From assembly GCF_020329505.1 (NCBI RefSeq), contig NZ_JAGKJJ010000012.1:124001-188000 (forward strand): a stretch of DNA of 64,000 nt, given 5' to 3'. Under the pieces are notes generated by a model that had not been told where the DNA came from, made no database searches, and worked only from the letters and a program-made list of their open reading frames with translations. Position 1 is the first letter of the stretch, and each line of letters opens with the position of its first letter. The position numbers and the translations under genes are program-made. Of the stretch, positions 52,214-62,109 are shown in pieces. Source of the DNA: Bradyrhizobium semiaridum. GTDB lineage: Bacteria > Pseudomonadota > Alphaproteobacteria > Rhizobiales > Xanthobacteraceae.

Positions 52214-52918
52214 TTATTGCTTGGGCCTGATCGCCCAGGACACGCTCACCGTCACCGACAGCGTTTCCTCGCCCTGTGCGACCGGCGCGCCGCTCGCCGC
52301 CATCGGCGCGGCCATCTTGCTGCGATACATCGGCACCGGCGCGCTGCCTTCCTCGGAAACGCTGAGGGGATCGCCGAGCGTGACGCCGGCGGCCTTGGCG
52401 TAGATCTCCGCCTTGCGGCGGGCGTCGGCCACCGCCTTTTCGCGCGCCTCGTCGAGCACCTTGGAAGCCTGCGACACCACGAAGTTGATGCCGCCGATCT
52501 CGTTGGCGCCGGCGCCGACCAGCGTGTCGATCACGCCGGCGACCTTGGCGACGTCGCGCACCTTGATGGTGACGCGGTTGCTGGCGCGGTAGCCGTTGAT
52601 CGCGGCCGGGCCGCCGCCCGCGCGATCGGGCGCATATTTCGGCTGCAGCGACAGCCGCGAGGTCTGGATGTCCTTGTCGTCGAGGCCGGCGCCCTTCAGC
52701 GCGGCCAGCACTTTCGCCATCGCCGCGTTGTTGGCTTCGGCCGCCTCGCGCGCGGTCTTCGCATCCGATGTCACGCCGCCGTCGATCACGGCCTGGTCAG
52801 GCGCCACCGAGACGGTGGCTTCGCCGGTGACGGAAATCGCCGGCGGCGGCACCTGCGCGAGCGCCGGTGCGGCGAGCAAACAGAGGGCGAGGGAGGCGAG
52901 CGGCAGGGTCAGTTTCAT
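52214..52918 (-). CDS. SIMPL-domain (DUF541) exported protein
   Basis: A 234-residue protein. The signal peptide is MKLTLPLASLALCLLAAPALA. The SIMPL domain follows: ISVTGEATVSVAPDQAVIDGGVTSDAKTAREAAEANNAAM near the start, then IQTSRLSLQPKY, YRASNRVTIKVRDVAKVAGVIDTLVGAGANEIGGINF, and the C-terminal ALGVT-like segment. It is periplasmic; family members are linked to envelope stress, including oxidative stress. It follows the GyrI-like gene by five bases, so both are likely co-transcribed. Confidence 0.9.
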   Translation of the reverse strand: MKLTLPLASLALCLLAAPALAQVPPPAISVTGEATVSVAPDQAVIDGGVTSDAKTAREAAEANNAAMAKVLAALKGAGLDDKDIQTSRLSLQPKYAPDRAGGGPAAINGYRASNRVTIKVRDVAKVAGVIDTLVGAGANEIGGINFVVSQASKVLDEAREKAVADARRKAEIYAKAAGVTLGDPLSVSEEGSAPVPMYRSKMAAPMAASGAPVAQGEETLSVTVSVSWAIRPKQ

Positions 52919-52923
52919 GGCTC

Positions 52924-53631
52924 TCATTTCAGTGGCACGTAAACGTTGATCACCAGCTTGTCTTCCGCGGTCTTCAGCGGGTCGGTGATGTATTCCTCGA
53001 TGAAGGTGTCCTTAGCCTCGAGTTTCTTGTCGTCGAGGTGATTGGTGATCGCCTCATAGGTGTTGTCCATGTTGTCGTAGGAGCCGCGATGGACGAATTT
53101 CAGCGCCTTGCCGTCCGGCGAAGTGCCTATGCTCATGCTCTTGCCGAGGTTCTTGACGTCCTGATCGACCGGGAATTCGGCGATGAAGGTGAAGCCGGTA
53201 TCGTCGGTCGAGGTGTACACGATCATCGGATTGCCTGAGGGCTTGACGTTCTCCTTGGCGAGCTGCGCGGTGAGCTGCTTGAACGCCTCGATCAGGGCAT
53301 CGAACGCCGAATCCCAATTGGCGTTGCCCTTCAGCATCACGACCTTCTTCGGCTCTAGCGTGAATGGCTCGCCAAAGGGGTCGGCGGCCTGCACCGGCGC
53401 GGCCGGCGGCGGGGTCGGGGTCTGGGATGCGGCCGGGCTGTCCGCCGGCGATTTGGTTTCGGCCGGCGGCGGCACCGGGGTCGGCGTTGCTGCGGGCGCG
53501 GGCGTCGGGCTTGCCGCGGGTGCAGGCGAGGGCGTCGCCGTCGGCGATTGGGCGGATGCCGGGCCTGCCAGTGCCATTGCGGCCATAGACATAGCGACCA
53601 GGGCCGCGCGGAACGTGCTGATGCGGTTCAT
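52924..53631 (-). CDS. Exported GyrI-like (effector-binding fold) protein
   Basis: A 235-residue protein. Signal peptide MNRISTFRAALVAMSMAAMA ends at PASAQS, then a Pro/Ala/Thr-rich linker (residues ~30-95: PTPAPAATPTPVPPP and similar). The C-terminal domain has KKVVMLKGNANWDSAFDALIEAFKQLTAQLAKENVKPSG, then strands DTGFTFIAEFPVD, HRGSYDNMDNTYEAITNHL, and FIEEYITDPLKTAEDKLVINVYVPL. This is the AraC effector-binding/GyrI fold. Combined with export, it may bind a small amphipathic molecule in the periplasm. The start at 53631 yields the signal peptide. Confidence 0.85.
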   Translation of the reverse strand: MNRISTFRAALVAMSMAAMALAGPASAQSPTATPSPAPAASPTPAPAATPTPVPPPAETKSPADSPAASQTPTPPPAAPVQAADPFGEPFTLEPKKVVMLKGNANWDSAFDALIEAFKQLTAQLAKENVKPSGNPMIVYTSTDDTGFTFIAEFPVDQDVKNLGKSMSIGTSPDGKALKFVHRGSYDNMDNTYEAITNHLDDKKLEAKDTFIEEYITDPLKTAEDKLVINVYVPLK

Positions 53632-53815
53632 TCGGTATTCTCCATCCCCAACCTCAAAACGGCCGCTTGAGCTGTCCCGGCGCACGGTCCGCGAGGCGCG
53701 ATAGTCCTAACACGCAAGTTCTGCTTTCGTCCCATGACAGATGCGTCATGCGGCCATTGAGACTGGCCAATGCGCTACCACTCGCCATATAACCGGGCAG
53801 AAATTGGGAAAATCG

Positions 53816-54688
53816 ATGAGCGCGCTCGCCAATCACGCATTCGCCAAGATGAACGGCATCGGCAACGAGATCGTCGTCATCGACCTGCGCGATTCCAGGG
53901 CGTCTGTGACGCCGGAGGAGGCGCGCGCGATGGCCTCGCCCGCCGGCGTGCCCTACGACCAGCTGATGGTACTCCAGCCGCCGCGGCTCGACGGCACCGA
54001 GGCGTTCATCAAGATCTACAACAACGACGGTTCGGAAGCCGGTGCCTGCGGCAACGGCATGCGCTGCGTGGTGCGGCGGATCTTCGAGAAGACCGGTCAG
54101 ACCACGGCGACCTTCGAGACCCGTGCCGGCCTGCTCAATTGCTGGCAGGGACCGGCGCCCGATCTCTACACCGTCGACATGGGCGCGCCGAAGTTCGGCT
54201 GGAAGGATATTCCGCTGGCCGAGGAATTCCGCGACACCCGCTACATCGAGCTGCAGGTCGGGCCGATCGACAATCCGGTGCTGCATTCGCCGTCGGTGGT
54301 TTCGATGGGCAATCCGCACGCGATCTTCTGGGTCGATGACGTCGCGGTCTACGATCTCGAACGCTTCGGGCCGCTGCTGGAAAATCATCCGATCTTCCCG
54401 GAGCGCGCCAACATCACGCTGGCCCATATCGTCGATCGCGACCACATCACGATGCGGACCTGGGAGCGTGGCGCCGGGCTGACCAGGGCCTGCGGCTCGG
54501 CGGCCTGTGCGACGGCGGTCGCTGCGGCGCGACTGAAGCGCGCCAACCGCATCGTCGAGATGACGCTGCCCGGCGGCAAGCTTGGCATCGAGTGGCGCGA
54601 GCGCGACGATCACGTGCTGATGACCGGCACCGCCGACTTCGAATATGAGGGACGTTTCGATCCGGCGCTGTTCGCCAGCGTCGCCTGA
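53816..54688 (+). CDS. dapF: Diaminopimelate epimerase
   Basis: A 290-residue cofactor-independent epimerase that turns LL- into meso-diaminopimelate for lysine and peptidoglycan. The two catalytic cysteines are in ACGNGMRC (about residues 77-84) and [11 protein letters not shown] (about 222-232). [15 protein letters not shown] at the start is the family signature. The ATG at 53816 is chosen; 53741 would add 25 non-conserved residues. mtaB follows by 18 bases. The upstream pathway enzyme asd is at 35395. Confidence 0.97.
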   Translation: MSALANHAFAKMNGIGNEIVVIDLRDSRASVTPEEARAMASPAGVPYDQLMVLQPPRLDGTEAFIKIYNNDGSEAGACGNGMRCVVRRIFEKTGQTTATFETRAGLLNCWQGPAPDLYTVDMGAPKFGWKDIPLAEEFRDTRYIELQVGPIDNPVLHSPSVVSMGNPHAIFWVDDVAVYDLERFGPLLENHPIFPERANITLAHIVDRDHITMRTWERGAGLTRACGSAACATAVAAARLKRANRIVEMTLPGGKLGIEWRERDDHVLMTGTADFEYEGRFDPALFASVA

Positions 54689-54706
54689 CCGGGCTCGGGA
54701 TTGCTC

Positions 54707-55960
54707 ATGGGCGTCGATGTCGTCACCTTTGGCTGCCGCCTCAACACGTTCGAATCCGAAGTGATCCGGCGCGAGGCCGAGCAGGCTGGCCTCGCCGACA
54801 CCATCGTCATCAACAGTTGCGCCGTCACCAATGAGGCGGTGGCACAGGCCCGGCAGTCGATCCGCAAGCTGAAGCGCGAGCGCCCTGCCGCGCGTATCGT
54901 CGTCACCGGCTGCGCCGCACAGACGCAAGCCGAAATGTTTGCGGAGATGGCCGAGGTCGACCGCGTCGTCGGCAACGACGAGAAGATGCGCGGCGAGGCC
55001 TGGCGGGCGACGCGCACGGCGTTCGACATCGGTGCCAGCGAGAAGGTCGCCGTCGCCGACATCATGGCGGTGACCGAGATGGCGCCGCATCTCGTCGACG
55101 GCTTCGAGCGCGGCCTGCCGCGGGTGTTCGTCCAGGTGCAGAACGGCTGCGACCATCGCTGCACCTTCTGCATCATTCCTTACGGCCGCGGCAATTCGCG
55201 CTCGGTGCCGATGGGTGCGGTGGTCGATCAGGTCCGCACGCTGGTCGAGCGCGGCCATGCCGAGATCGTGCTGACCGGCGTCGATCTCACCAGCTACGGC
55301 GCCGATCTGCCTGGCACACCGAAGCTCGGCCAGTTGACCCAGCAGATCCTGCGCCATGTGCCCGAATTGAAGCGGCTGCGCATCTCATCGATCGATTCGA
55401 TCGAGGCGGACCGCGACCTGCTCGATGTCATCGCCGACGACGCGCGGCTGATGCCGCATCTGCATCTGTCGTTGCAGTCCGGCGACGACATGATCCTGAA
55501 GCGGATGAAGCGCCGGCACTCGCGGCAGGACGCGATCGAGTTCTGTGCGCAGGTGCGCCGGCTGCGGCCGGACATCGCGCTCGGCGCCGACATCATCGCG
55601 GGCTTTCCGACCGAGACCGAGGAGATGTTCGCGCGCTCGCTCGATCTGGTCGAGGCGTGCGATCTAACCTTCCTGCATGTGTTTCCCTACTCGAAGCGCC
55701 CTGGAACGCCGGCCGCGCGGATGCCGCAGGTTGCAGGCGGCGCGATCAGAGAGCGCGCCAAACGTCTGCGAGCGGCGGGTGAAGCGGCGCTGCGGCGGCG
55801 GCTCGCAGCGGAAGTGGGTGCGACACGCGACGTGCTGATCGAGAGCGACAGGCAGGGCCGCACAGAGCATTTCCTGCCGGTGGTGATCAGCGACGATACG
55901 CCCGGCATGGTGCGGCGGCGCGTCGTCGCCGGCCATGATGGCGAGCGTCTCACCGTCTGA
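54707..55960 (+). CDS. mtaB: tRNA ms2t6A methylthiotransferase MtaB
   Basis: A 417-residue radical SAM enzyme that adds a methylthio group to t6A37 of tRNAs. The N-terminal UPF0004 domain has three Cys around residues 9, 36 and 72 (GCRLNT, NSCAVT, GCAAQT). The radical SAM cluster motif is CDHRCTFC (about residues 146-153). Later blocks include DIALGADIIAGFPTET and FLHVFPYSKRPGTPAARM, and a TRAM-like C-terminus. Same operon as dapF, an arrangement seen in many alphaproteobacteria. ATG 54707 is preferred to TTG 54701. Confidence 0.93.
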   Translation: MGVDVVTFGCRLNTFESEVIRREAEQAGLADTIVINSCAVTNEAVAQARQSIRKLKRERPAARIVVTGCAAQTQAEMFAEMAEVDRVVGNDEKMRGEAWRATRTAFDIGASEKVAVADIMAVTEMAPHLVDGFERGLPRVFVQVQNGCDHRCTFCIIPYGRGNSRSVPMGAVVDQVRTLVERGHAEIVLTGVDLTSYGADLPGTPKLGQLTQQILRHVPELKRLRISSIDSIEADRDLLDVIADDARLMPHLHLSLQSGDDMILKRMKRRHSRQDAIEFCAQVRRLRPDIALGADIIAGFPTETEEMFARSLDLVEACDLTFLHVFPYSKRPGTPAARMPQVAGGAIRERAKRLRAAGEAALRRRLAAEVGATRDVLIESDRQGRTEHFLPVVISDDTPGMVRRRVVAGHDGERLTV

Positions 55961-55974
55961 ATTGGTAGCGAACC

Positions 55975-57105
55975 CTAGCGCTTGCTGGGCGGCGGCGATT
56001 GCGTTGCGCGGACTTGCCAGAAGCGTAACAGGCGGTCGGCGTTGTCGCGCGTCAATCTCGCATACTGGCTCTTGGCGTTGGCCAGCTCGGTCGGTCCCAT
56101 GGTGCCGGTGGAATAGCGGCATTCCATGATCGCCGCGGTGGTCTCCCAGCTCAGCCCGGCGAAGCGGCAGGGCACCAGCAGGCCTTCGCTGCGCAGGCTT
56201 TGCATCAAAGGTCGGATTACCTCGATGCTCGATTGCGCGAGATAGGCCAGAGCAACCACCGTCTCCTCGTATTTGCGCTGCCTGGCGAAGGTGAGCAGGG
56301 CGGCCTCAAGCTCGCCGCGCTCCCTGAGCTTCGCGACGTACCGCTTCGCCGCCGTGAAGTCGCGGACCCGCGACATGTCGCGCTCGACGCCGGCCGCGAC
56401 CGCGGCAATCGCATGGCGGATTTCCTCGAACAGATGCGGCGGCGCGCGTTCCAGCAGCCGGCTGCGAACCTCTTCGGTCGCATCATGCAGCAGTTGCAGG
56501 CGGAGCTCCGACGGCAGGTCGGCGCGGATGCCGGTCTCGACGGCAAGGTCCGGATCGTGTTCCGCCTGGGCGAGGATGACGACGAAGCCGCTCGCCGACA
56601 CTTTGGCGCCGGGATTGCCGACCACCCGCCGGCTCACGCGGGTGAAACGGCGCGCCAGCAGCGCGTCGGTGACGGCCTCCTTCAGCCACCAGCGGCCGGC
56701 AATGGCGAGCAGATGCTGCTCGCTCTTGGTCCGCGCGATCCCGACCAGATCCTCCTCGCTCAGCCGCGAGGATTCCTGCAGCATCGGCCGCGCGATCCGG
56801 ATCTCGTCATTGCTGGCAAGGCGGCGAACCAGCGCGGGCGGCGCCTGCGCCACCGGCGCCAGTTGCTCGCTGATCTCCGCAAGCGCCATCCGGGCGCTGA
56901 GATCGGCGAGCGCGCGCAGCTCGATGGTCTTGACCAGCCGCTCGAGCACATTGTCGAACAGCTCGATCTGCTCGGCGTTGAAGCTGCCGGCGGAGGTGAG
57001 GAACAGATTGGTGACGCGCTTGGCCGTCGCCATGCACTTTTCGGGCGAACCAGCGCGGATCGCTGCTTCGACCTCGTCGACAATGGCTTGTCCGGCATTC
57101 TGCAT
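55975..57105 (-). CDS. DUF2336-domain protein
   Basis: A 376-residue helical protein of the DUF2336 family, common in Bradyrhizobium and relatives. Family-like features are the N-terminal FDNVLERLVKTIELRALADLSARMALAEI, RLASNDEIRIARPMLQESSRLSEEDLVGIARTKSEQHLLAIAGR, and later repeated HEAT-like helices (DALLARRFTRVSRRVVGNPGAKVS). No catalytic motif. It has no known biochemical role. It converges with mtaB (14-base gap). The C-terminus (LRFWQVRATQSPPPSKR) is short and basic. Confidence 0.85.
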   Translation of the reverse strand: MQNAGQAIVDEVEAAIRAGSPEKCMATAKRVTNLFLTSAGSFNAEQIELFDNVLERLVKTIELRALADLSARMALAEISEQLAPVAQAPPALVRRLASNDEIRIARPMLQESSRLSEEDLVGIARTKSEQHLLAIAGRWWLKEAVTDALLARRFTRVSRRVVGNPGAKVSASGFVVILAQAEHDPDLAVETGIRADLPSELRLQLLHDATEEVRSRLLERAPPHLFEEIRHAIAAVAAGVERDMSRVRDFTAAKRYVAKLRERGELEAALLTFARQRKYEETVVALAYLAQSSIEVIRPLMQSLRSEGLLVPCRFAGLSWETTAAIMECRYSTGTMGPTELANAKSQYARLTRDNADRLLRFWQVRATQSPPPSKR

Positions 57106-57208
57106 TGCTCGTCCTGAGCCCGTCGCGGCGCTTTTCTAAAGCCGGTTTGCAGGACTACAGGACGGGGCTGAACGTTCGGTAAAGGATAACGGTCCGTAAA
57201 AGTGCGGT

Positions 57209-57910
57209 TTACTCGCCGTTCCAGCCGCAGGCCGTGAGCCGCTCCCGCATATGTTCCGGCGCCGGTGCGACAACTTGCACCGGGTCCTTATGCCGCGAGA
57301 TCGGGATGCCGATTTCGCGCGAATGCAGATGCAGGATCGGCTCGCCGAAACGCGGGCCGTTGCCATAGATGTTGTCGCCGACGATCGGCCAGCCGGACGC
57401 GGCCGAATGCACCCGCAGTTGGTGCGTGCGGCCGGTGACCGGCTCCATCGCGAGCCACGCGAGGCCATTGCCGCGCCCCAGCACCTTCCAGTTGGTAACC
57501 GCCTTCTGCCCGTCCGGATCGGGCTTCTGCCACCAGCCGCGTTCGGCATTGAGCCGGCCGAGCGGCATGTCAATCATGCCTTCGTCCTCGGCGGGGCCGC
57601 CTTCGACCACGGTCCAGTAGGTCTTGGAAATCTTGCCGTGCTTGAACAGCAGCCCGAGCGAGGCGGTCGCCTTGCGGTGGCGTCCCAGGACGAGGCAGCC
57701 GGACGTGTCCTTGTCCAGCCGATGCGCCAGCACCGGCGGCCGCGGCAGGCCGAACCGCAGCGCGTCGAACGATGCCTCGAGATTGGGCCCGCCCTTGGGG
57801 CCGCGATGCACCGGCAGCCCGGCCGGCTTGTCGATCACCAGCATCAGCCCGTCGCGGTGGAGCACCCGCGCCTGGATTTGTTCTGGGGTCAATGAGGGAA
57901 CATCGATCAA
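57209..57910 (-). CDS. RluA-family 23S rRNA/tRNA pseudouridine synthase
   Basis: A 233-residue enzyme of the RluA family. Catalytic Asp lies in HRLDKDTSGCLVLGR (HRLD signature, about residues 63-77). Other blocks: LMLVIDKPAGLPVHRG (N-terminal), GRTHQLRVHSAASGWPIVGDNIYG, and LHLHSREIGIPI. There is no N-terminal S4 domain, which fits the shorter RluA/TruC-like type that acts on rRNA or tRNA. The target base is unknown. It is divergent from ftsY with 49 bases between. Confidence 0.93.
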   Translation of the reverse strand: MIDVPSLTPEQIQARVLHRDGLMLVIDKPAGLPVHRGPKGGPNLEASFDALRFGLPRPPVLAHRLDKDTSGCLVLGRHRKATASLGLLFKHGKISKTYWTVVEGGPAEDEGMIDMPLGRLNAERGWWQKPDPDGQKAVTNWKVLGRGNGLAWLAMEPVTGRTHQLRVHSAASGWPIVGDNIYGNGPRFGEPILHLHSREIGIPISRHKDPVQVVAPAPEHMRERLTACGWNGE

Positions 57911-57959
57911 TTCGTCGAGACTTTCGTTTGTGGGGCGAAACGGCTAACACACCCCCACC

Positions 57960-58907
57960 ATGAACGATACCACTGCGGAACCTCCCAAGAAGAGCTGGTG
58001 GCAGCGGCTGACCAGCGGCCTGAAGCGCACCTCGGGTGCGATCGGGACCGCCGTCGCCGATCTCGTCATCAAGCGCAAGCTCGACCGCGCCATGCTCGAT
58101 GACATCGAGGATGTGCTGCTGCGCGCCGATCTCGGCACCGAGGTTGCGGTGCGGATCGCCGATGCCGTCGGCAAGGGCCGTTACGACAAGGCGATCTCCG
58201 AGGACGAGGTCAAGTCGGTGGTCGCGACCGAGGTCGAGAAGGTGCTGGCACCAGTGGCGAAGCCGCTGGCAATCGATGCGTCGAAGCGTCCGTTCGTCAT
58301 CCTGGTCGTCGGCGTCAACGGCTCCGGCAAGACCACGACGATCGGCAAGCTCGCTGCGAAATTCGCCGCCGAGGGCCGCACGGTGATGCTCGCCGCCGGC
58401 GACACGTTCCGTGCCGCCGCGATCGAGCAGCTCAAGGTCTGGGGCGAGCGCACCAAATCGCCGGTCATCGCCGGAGCCCAGGGCTCGGATTCGGCAAGCC
58501 TCGCCTTCAGCGCGCTGACGGCAGCGAAGGAACAGCAGCGCGACGTGCTCTTGATCGACACCGCCGGCCGGTTGCAGAACAAGGCCGAGCTGATGAACGA
58601 GCTCGAGAAGGTGGTGCGCGTCATCAAGAAGGTCGACACCTCGGCGCCGCATGCGGTGCTGCTCGTGCTCGACGCCACGGTGGGACAAAATGCGCTGTCG
58701 CAGGTCGAGGCGTTTCATCGTACGGCAGGCGTCACCGGCCTCGTGATGACCAAGCTCGACGGCACCGCGCGCGGCGGCATCCTGGTCGCGCTGTCCGAGA
58801 AGCACAAGCTGCCGGTGCACTTCATCGGCGTCGGCGAAGGCGTCGAGGATCTCGCGCCGTTCACCGCGAAGGATTTTGCCAAGGCGATTGCCGGGATCGA
58901 GGCATGA
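57960..58907 (+). CDS. ftsY: Signal recognition particle receptor FtsY
   Basis: A 315-residue SRP receptor GTPase at the inner membrane, partner of Ffh. There is a short basic N-terminus ([17 protein letters not shown]) rather than the long acidic A domain of E. coli. N domain [29 protein letters not shown] domain G1 [15 protein letters not shown] (about 119-133), [17 protein letters not shown]4 [10 protein letters not shown], and [14 protein letters not shown]. Full length. It docks ribosomes at SecY with Ffh. Confidence 0.97.
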   Translation: MNDTTAEPPKKSWWQRLTSGLKRTSGAIGTAVADLVIKRKLDRAMLDDIEDVLLRADLGTEVAVRIADAVGKGRYDKAISEDEVKSVVATEVEKVLAPVAKPLAIDASKRPFVILVVGVNGSGKTTTIGKLAAKFAAEGRTVMLAAGDTFRAAAIEQLKVWGERTKSPVIAGAQGSDSASLAFSALTAAKEQQRDVLLIDTAGRLQNKAELMNELEKVVRVIKKVDTSAPHAVLLVLDATVGQNALSQVEAFHRTAGVTGLVMTKLDGTARGGILVALSEKHKLPVHFIGVGEGVEDLAPFTAKDFAKAIAGIEA

Positions 58908-58920
58908 CCCCGACCCGAAG

Positions 58921-58975
58921 GGCCGCGTCAGCGCAAAGTGGCGTCCGGTTTTCGGATCAGGTCATGCCTCAAGCC
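58921..58975. repeat. Palindromic repeat related to the GAGCATGATC unit
   Basis: CCGGTTTTCGGATCAGGTCATGCCTC on the right half resembles the 36429-36477 unit. It lies between ftsY and yciB. The left arm is weaker (CGCAAAGTGGCGTCCGG). Confidence 0.6.
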
Positions 58976-58989
58976 AAGATAGAGAATTG

Positions 58990-59592
58990 ATGGACAAGAC
59001 CCAGCCGCATCCGCTGTTCAAGCTCGCCACCGAACTCGGGCCGTTGCTCGTGTTCTTTGTCGTGAATGCAAAATATCATCTGTTCGCGGCGACCGGCGCC
59101 TTCATGGTGGCAATCGTCGCGGCGATGATCGCGTCCTATGTGGTGACGAGGCACGTGCCGATCATGGCGCTGGTGACCGGCGTGATCGTGCTGGTGTTCG
59201 GCACCCTGACGCTGGTGCTGCACGACGAGACCTTCATCAAGGTCAAGCCGACCATCATCTACGGCCTGTTCGCCGCCGTGCTCGGCGGCGGGCTGCTGTT
59301 CGGCCGCTCCTTCATCGCCATCATGTTCGACCAGGTGTTCAACCTGACGCCACAGGGCTGGCGCATCCTGACGCTGCGCTGGGCGCTGTTCTTCGCCGGC
59401 ATGGCGGTTCTCAACGAGATCGTCTGGCGCACGCAGTCGACCGATTTCTGGGTGAATTTCAAGGTGTTCGGCGTGACGCCGATCACCATGATCTTCGCCA
59501 TCGCCCAGATGCCGCTGACCAAGCGCTATCACCTCGAGCCGGCCTCGCTGGAGGCCAGCGAGGCGGATGCGGGTGATGTGCGGAAGGGATGA
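58990..59592 (+). CDS. yciB: Septation protein A / YciB-type inner membrane protein
   Basis: A 200-residue protein with five membrane helices: [69 protein letters not shown] and [16 protein letters not shown]. The family signature [15 protein letters not shown] is at the start. The [19 protein letters not shown] segment is conserved. The family is tied to cell-envelope synthesis and intracellular septation in enterics. ATG 58990 is chosen because it starts before the conserved LFKLATELG; the frame back to 58876 is not conserved. Downstream of ftsY and co-directed. Confidence 0.9.
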   Translation: MDKTQPHPLFKLATELGPLLVFFVVNAKYHLFAATGAFMVAIVAAMIASYVVTRHVPIMALVTGVIVLVFGTLTLVLHDETFIKVKPTIIYGLFAAVLGGGLLFGRSFIAIMFDQVFNLTPQGWRILTLRWALFFAGMAVLNEIVWRTQSTDFWVNFKVFGVTPITMIFAIAQMPLTKRYHLEPASLEASEADAGDVRKG

Positions 59593-59780
59593 GCCCCGCT
59601 CTCTTGTCCGCCGAAGCCCGCCTTCGGGCGAAGGCGGATGCGGGGAGAGGGTTGGGGTGAGGGGCTCGCGCCACGAGCGAAGTCGCAGTTGGGTGAGTAG
59701 CTCGCACGGCCCTCACCCGAAAATTGCGCTTCGCGCGAATTTCGACCTCTCCCGTAAAGGACGGGGAGAGGGTGAGCGGC
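59593..59780. repeat. Long inverted repeat region between yciB and ccmG
   Basis: GGGGAGAGGGTTGGGGTGAG and the inverted CCTCACCC... CCCCTTCTCCC-like parts, with CTCTCCCGTAAAGGACGGGG then AGAGG at the right end. It also includes the hairpin CTTCGGGCGAAG. Like 62110-62340 and 38773-38924. Confidence 0.7.
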
Positions 59781-59785
59781 ATGGC

Positions 59786-60379
59786 TTATGTCCCCGCAGC
59801 CAGCGCCTTCTCGATCTCGGCCTTCAGCACGGTGTTGACATTGTCCGGCGTTACCGGGCCGACCAGCTTGTAGACGATCTTGCCCTCGCGCCCGACCACG
59901 AAGGTCTCGGGCACGCCATAGACGCCCCATTCGATCGAGGCGCGGCCGTTGCCGTCGACGCCGACGATGCCGAACGGATTGCCGTAGCGGCCGAGGAAGC
60001 GGCGGGCATTCTCGGGCGAGTCCTTGTAGTTGATGCCGATGATCTGGAAGCGCTTGTCCTTGGCGAGCTCGGTCAGCAGCGGCGCTTCGTCATGGCAGGG
60101 CACGCACCACGATGCCCAGACGTTGACGACCGAGACCTTGCCCTTGAACGCTGCGGGATCGAGGCCGGGCACCGGCGCGCCGTCCTTCGCGAGGCCGTCG
60201 AGCGCGGGCAGGGCGGTCTGCGGCGCCGGCCGGCCGATCAGCGCCGAGGGGATTTTCGAGGGATCGCCGCCATAGAGCCGCAGCAGGAACAGCCCGGCGA
60301 GGGCGAGGAAGATCACCAGCGGCAGCACCACCAGCAGGCGGCGGGCTTGCGGCGGGCTGTTGGTCACCTGCTCGCTCAT
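59786..60379 (-). CDS. ccmG: Thiol:disulfide interchange protein CcmG/DsbE
   Basis: A 197-residue periplasmic thioredoxin-like protein anchored by an N-terminal helix ([21 protein letters not shown]). The active site is WCVPCHDE (about residues 92-99). Other features: [50 protein letters not shown]. It keeps the haem-binding cysteines of apocytochrome c reduced. It overlaps ccmD by four bases (60376-60379), showing tight coupling. Confidence 0.96.
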   Translation of the reverse strand: MSEQVTNSPPQARRLLVVLPLVIFLALAGLFLLRLYGGDPSKIPSALIGRPAPQTALPALDGLAKDGAPVPGLDPAAFKGKVSVVNVWASWCVPCHDEAPLLTELAKDKRFQIIGINYKDSPENARRFLGRYGNPFGIVGVDGNGRASIEWGVYGVPETFVVGREGKIVYKLVGPVTPDNVNTVLKAEIEKALAAGT

Positions 60380-60555
60380 CGAATATCCGCCGCGCTGCGG
60401 CCGGAGCGGCGCGTCACGCCGCTGGCCTCGATCTCTTTCAGCCGGGCCTGCTGGTGGCGATAGTCGGCGATGATCCAGATGATCAGCAGCAGCACCACCG
60501 CCGTCACCAGCGCGTAGGACGTCACGATGAAGGACGCGTAAGGGCCGAGCGACAT
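60376..60555 (-). CDS. ccmD: Haem exporter protein D
   Basis: A 59-residue single-helix membrane protein. [44 protein letters not shown] is the canonical CcmD core: a periplasmic start, helix 10-30, and cytoplasmic basic tail. It helps release holo-CcmE from CcmABC. Start 60555 (MSLGPYA) is preferred to 60597. Located between ccmC and ccmG with small gaps. Confidence 0.9.
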   Translation of the reverse strand: MSLGPYASFIVTSYALVTAVVLLLIIWIIADYRHQQARLKEIEASGVTRRSGRSAADIR

Positions 60556-60559
60556 CGCG

Positions 60560-61342
60560 TTACGCCGCTCCGATTTCTTTTGATGCGGTGACGTCACGCA
60601 AGCCGGTGCGTGCTTCGCTCGTGCGGCTGGCCTGCATCATCTGCAGGCTGCGCACGCGGCGGCGCAGGATCTCGTTGCGCATCGCCGCCAGATGCAAGGT
60701 GATGAACAGCAGCGAAAACGCGATCGCCATCACCAGCAGCGGCCACAGGAACGCCTTGTCGAGCGTCGATCCGCCGGCGCGAAACACCGAGGCCGGCTGA
60801 TGCAGCGTGTTCCACCAGTCGACCGAGAACTTGATGATCGGGATGTTGATGGCGCCGACCAGCGTCAGCACCGCGGCGGCCCGCGCGGCGCGCGAGGGAT
60901 CCTCGACCGCGCGCCACAGCGCCATCAGGCCGAGATACATCAGGAACAGGATCAGCACCGAGGTCAGCCGCGCATCCCATTCCCAATAGGTGCCCCACAT
61001 CGGCCGGCCCCACAGCGAGCCGGTGACCAGCGCAAGGAAGGTGAAGGCGGCGCCGATCGGAGCGGCGGCTTTCGCGGCGACGTCGGCGAGCGGATGCCGC
61101 CACACCAGCGTGCCGAGCGCGGCGACGCTCATCACGCCCCAGACGAACATCGACAGCCACGCATTCGGCACGTGGATGAACATGATCTTGACCGTGGCGC
61201 CCTGCTGGTAGTCATCCGGCGCCATCGCCGACTGGTAGAGGCCGATCGCCAGCAGGATCGCGGTCGCACCCGCCAGCCACGGCAGGATCCGCGTGGTCAG
61301 CGCCAGGAATCGGGTCGGGTTGGCGAGGTCGGTCAGCGTCAT
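60560..61342 (-). CDS. ccmC: Haem exporter permease CcmC
   Basis: A 260-residue six-helix membrane protein with the tryptophan-rich haem-handling motif [28 protein letters not shown] (about residues 110-137). Conserved histidines lie in [12 protein letters not shown] (about 53-64) and [14 protein letters not shown] (about 180-193). It presents haem to CcmE at the periplasmic face. The start at 61342 ([11 protein letters not shown]) is chosen, as the frame back to 61456 adds a non-conserved stretch. Five bases before ccmD; 76 bases after ccmB. Confidence 0.97.
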   Translation of the reverse strand: MTLTDLANPTRFLALTTRILPWLAGATAILLAIGLYQSAMAPDDYQQGATVKIMFIHVPNAWLSMFVWGVMSVAALGTLVWRHPLADVAAKAAAPIGAAFTFLALVTGSLWGRPMWGTYWEWDARLTSVLILFLMYLGLMALWRAVEDPSRAARAAAVLTLVGAINIPIIKFSVDWWNTLHQPASVFRAGGSTLDKAFLWPLLVMAIAFSLLFITLHLAAMRNEILRRRVRSLQMMQASRTSEARTGLRDVTASKEIGAA

Positions 61343-61418
61343 GGCACCCGTGATAGTCGTCTGATGTGTCGCGGGCAATCGGCCAATCTCCACTCGTCGA
61401 GAATTGATCTGCAACTTT

Positions 61419-62087
61419 TCAGTCCAGCCCGTGCCGCAGGCTGGCGGCGGCGGCAAACGGCCCGATCACCAGGCTGACGAGCGACAGCGCGCACAGGATC
61501 GAGAACGGTGTTCCAAACGATACGGGTCCCGATATGGCCGCCTGCGAGGCCGCAACGCCGAAGATCAGCACAGGGATCGACAGCGGTAGCACCAGCACCG
61601 CGAGCAATAGGCCGCCGCGATGCAACGTCACCGCCAGCGCCGCGCCGATCATGCCGGTGAAGGTCAGCGCCGGTGTTCCCGCCAGTAGCGTCAGCGCCAC
61701 GGCAAGGGTCGCGGTGCCATCGAGATTGAGCAAGAGGCCGAGCGCCGGGGTTGCAACGATCAGCGGCAGGCCGGCGGCGAGCCAATGCGCCAGCGCCTTG
61801 GCGGCGCAGGCCAGTTCCAGCGGCGTCCGGCTCATCACGATGAGGTCGAGCGAGCCGTCCTCGTGATCGGCGGTGAACAGGCGATCGAGCGTCAGCAGGC
61901 TCGCCAGTAGCGCACCGAGCCAGAGGATCGCCGGGCCGAGCCGCGACAGCAGCGCCAGGTCAGGGCCGACCGCGAACGGCATCAGCACGGTGACCGTGAG
62001 AAAGAACAGCACTCCGATCAGCGCTCCGCCGCCGACACGCAGCGCGATGCGGATGTCGCGGCGGATCAATGCCCCGAGCGCAGTCAT
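61419..62087 (-). CDS. ccmB: Haem exporter permease CcmB
   Basis: A 222-residue six-helix membrane subunit of the CcmAB ATP-driven complex that releases CcmE from CcmC. It shows RRDIRIALRVGGGALIGVLFFLTV at the N-terminus, then LDRLFTADHEDGSLDLIVMSRTPLELACAAKALAHWLAAGLPLIVATP (family block), and GTPALTFTGMIGAALAVTLHRGGLLLAVLVLPLSIPVLIFGV. Upstream lies a ~280-base repeat-rich gap, then ccmA. Confidence 0.96.
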   Translation of the reverse strand: MTALGALIRRDIRIALRVGGGALIGVLFFLTVTVLMPFAVGPDLALLSRLGPAILWLGALLASLLTLDRLFTADHEDGSLDLIVMSRTPLELACAAKALAHWLAAGLPLIVATPALGLLLNLDGTATLAVALTLLAGTPALTFTGMIGAALAVTLHRGGLLLAVLVLPLSIPVLIFGVAASQAAISGPVSFGTPFSILCALSLVSLVIGPFAAAASLRHGLD

Positions 62088-62109
62088 GCGAAGCGCTCGC
62101 TGTGCTGGA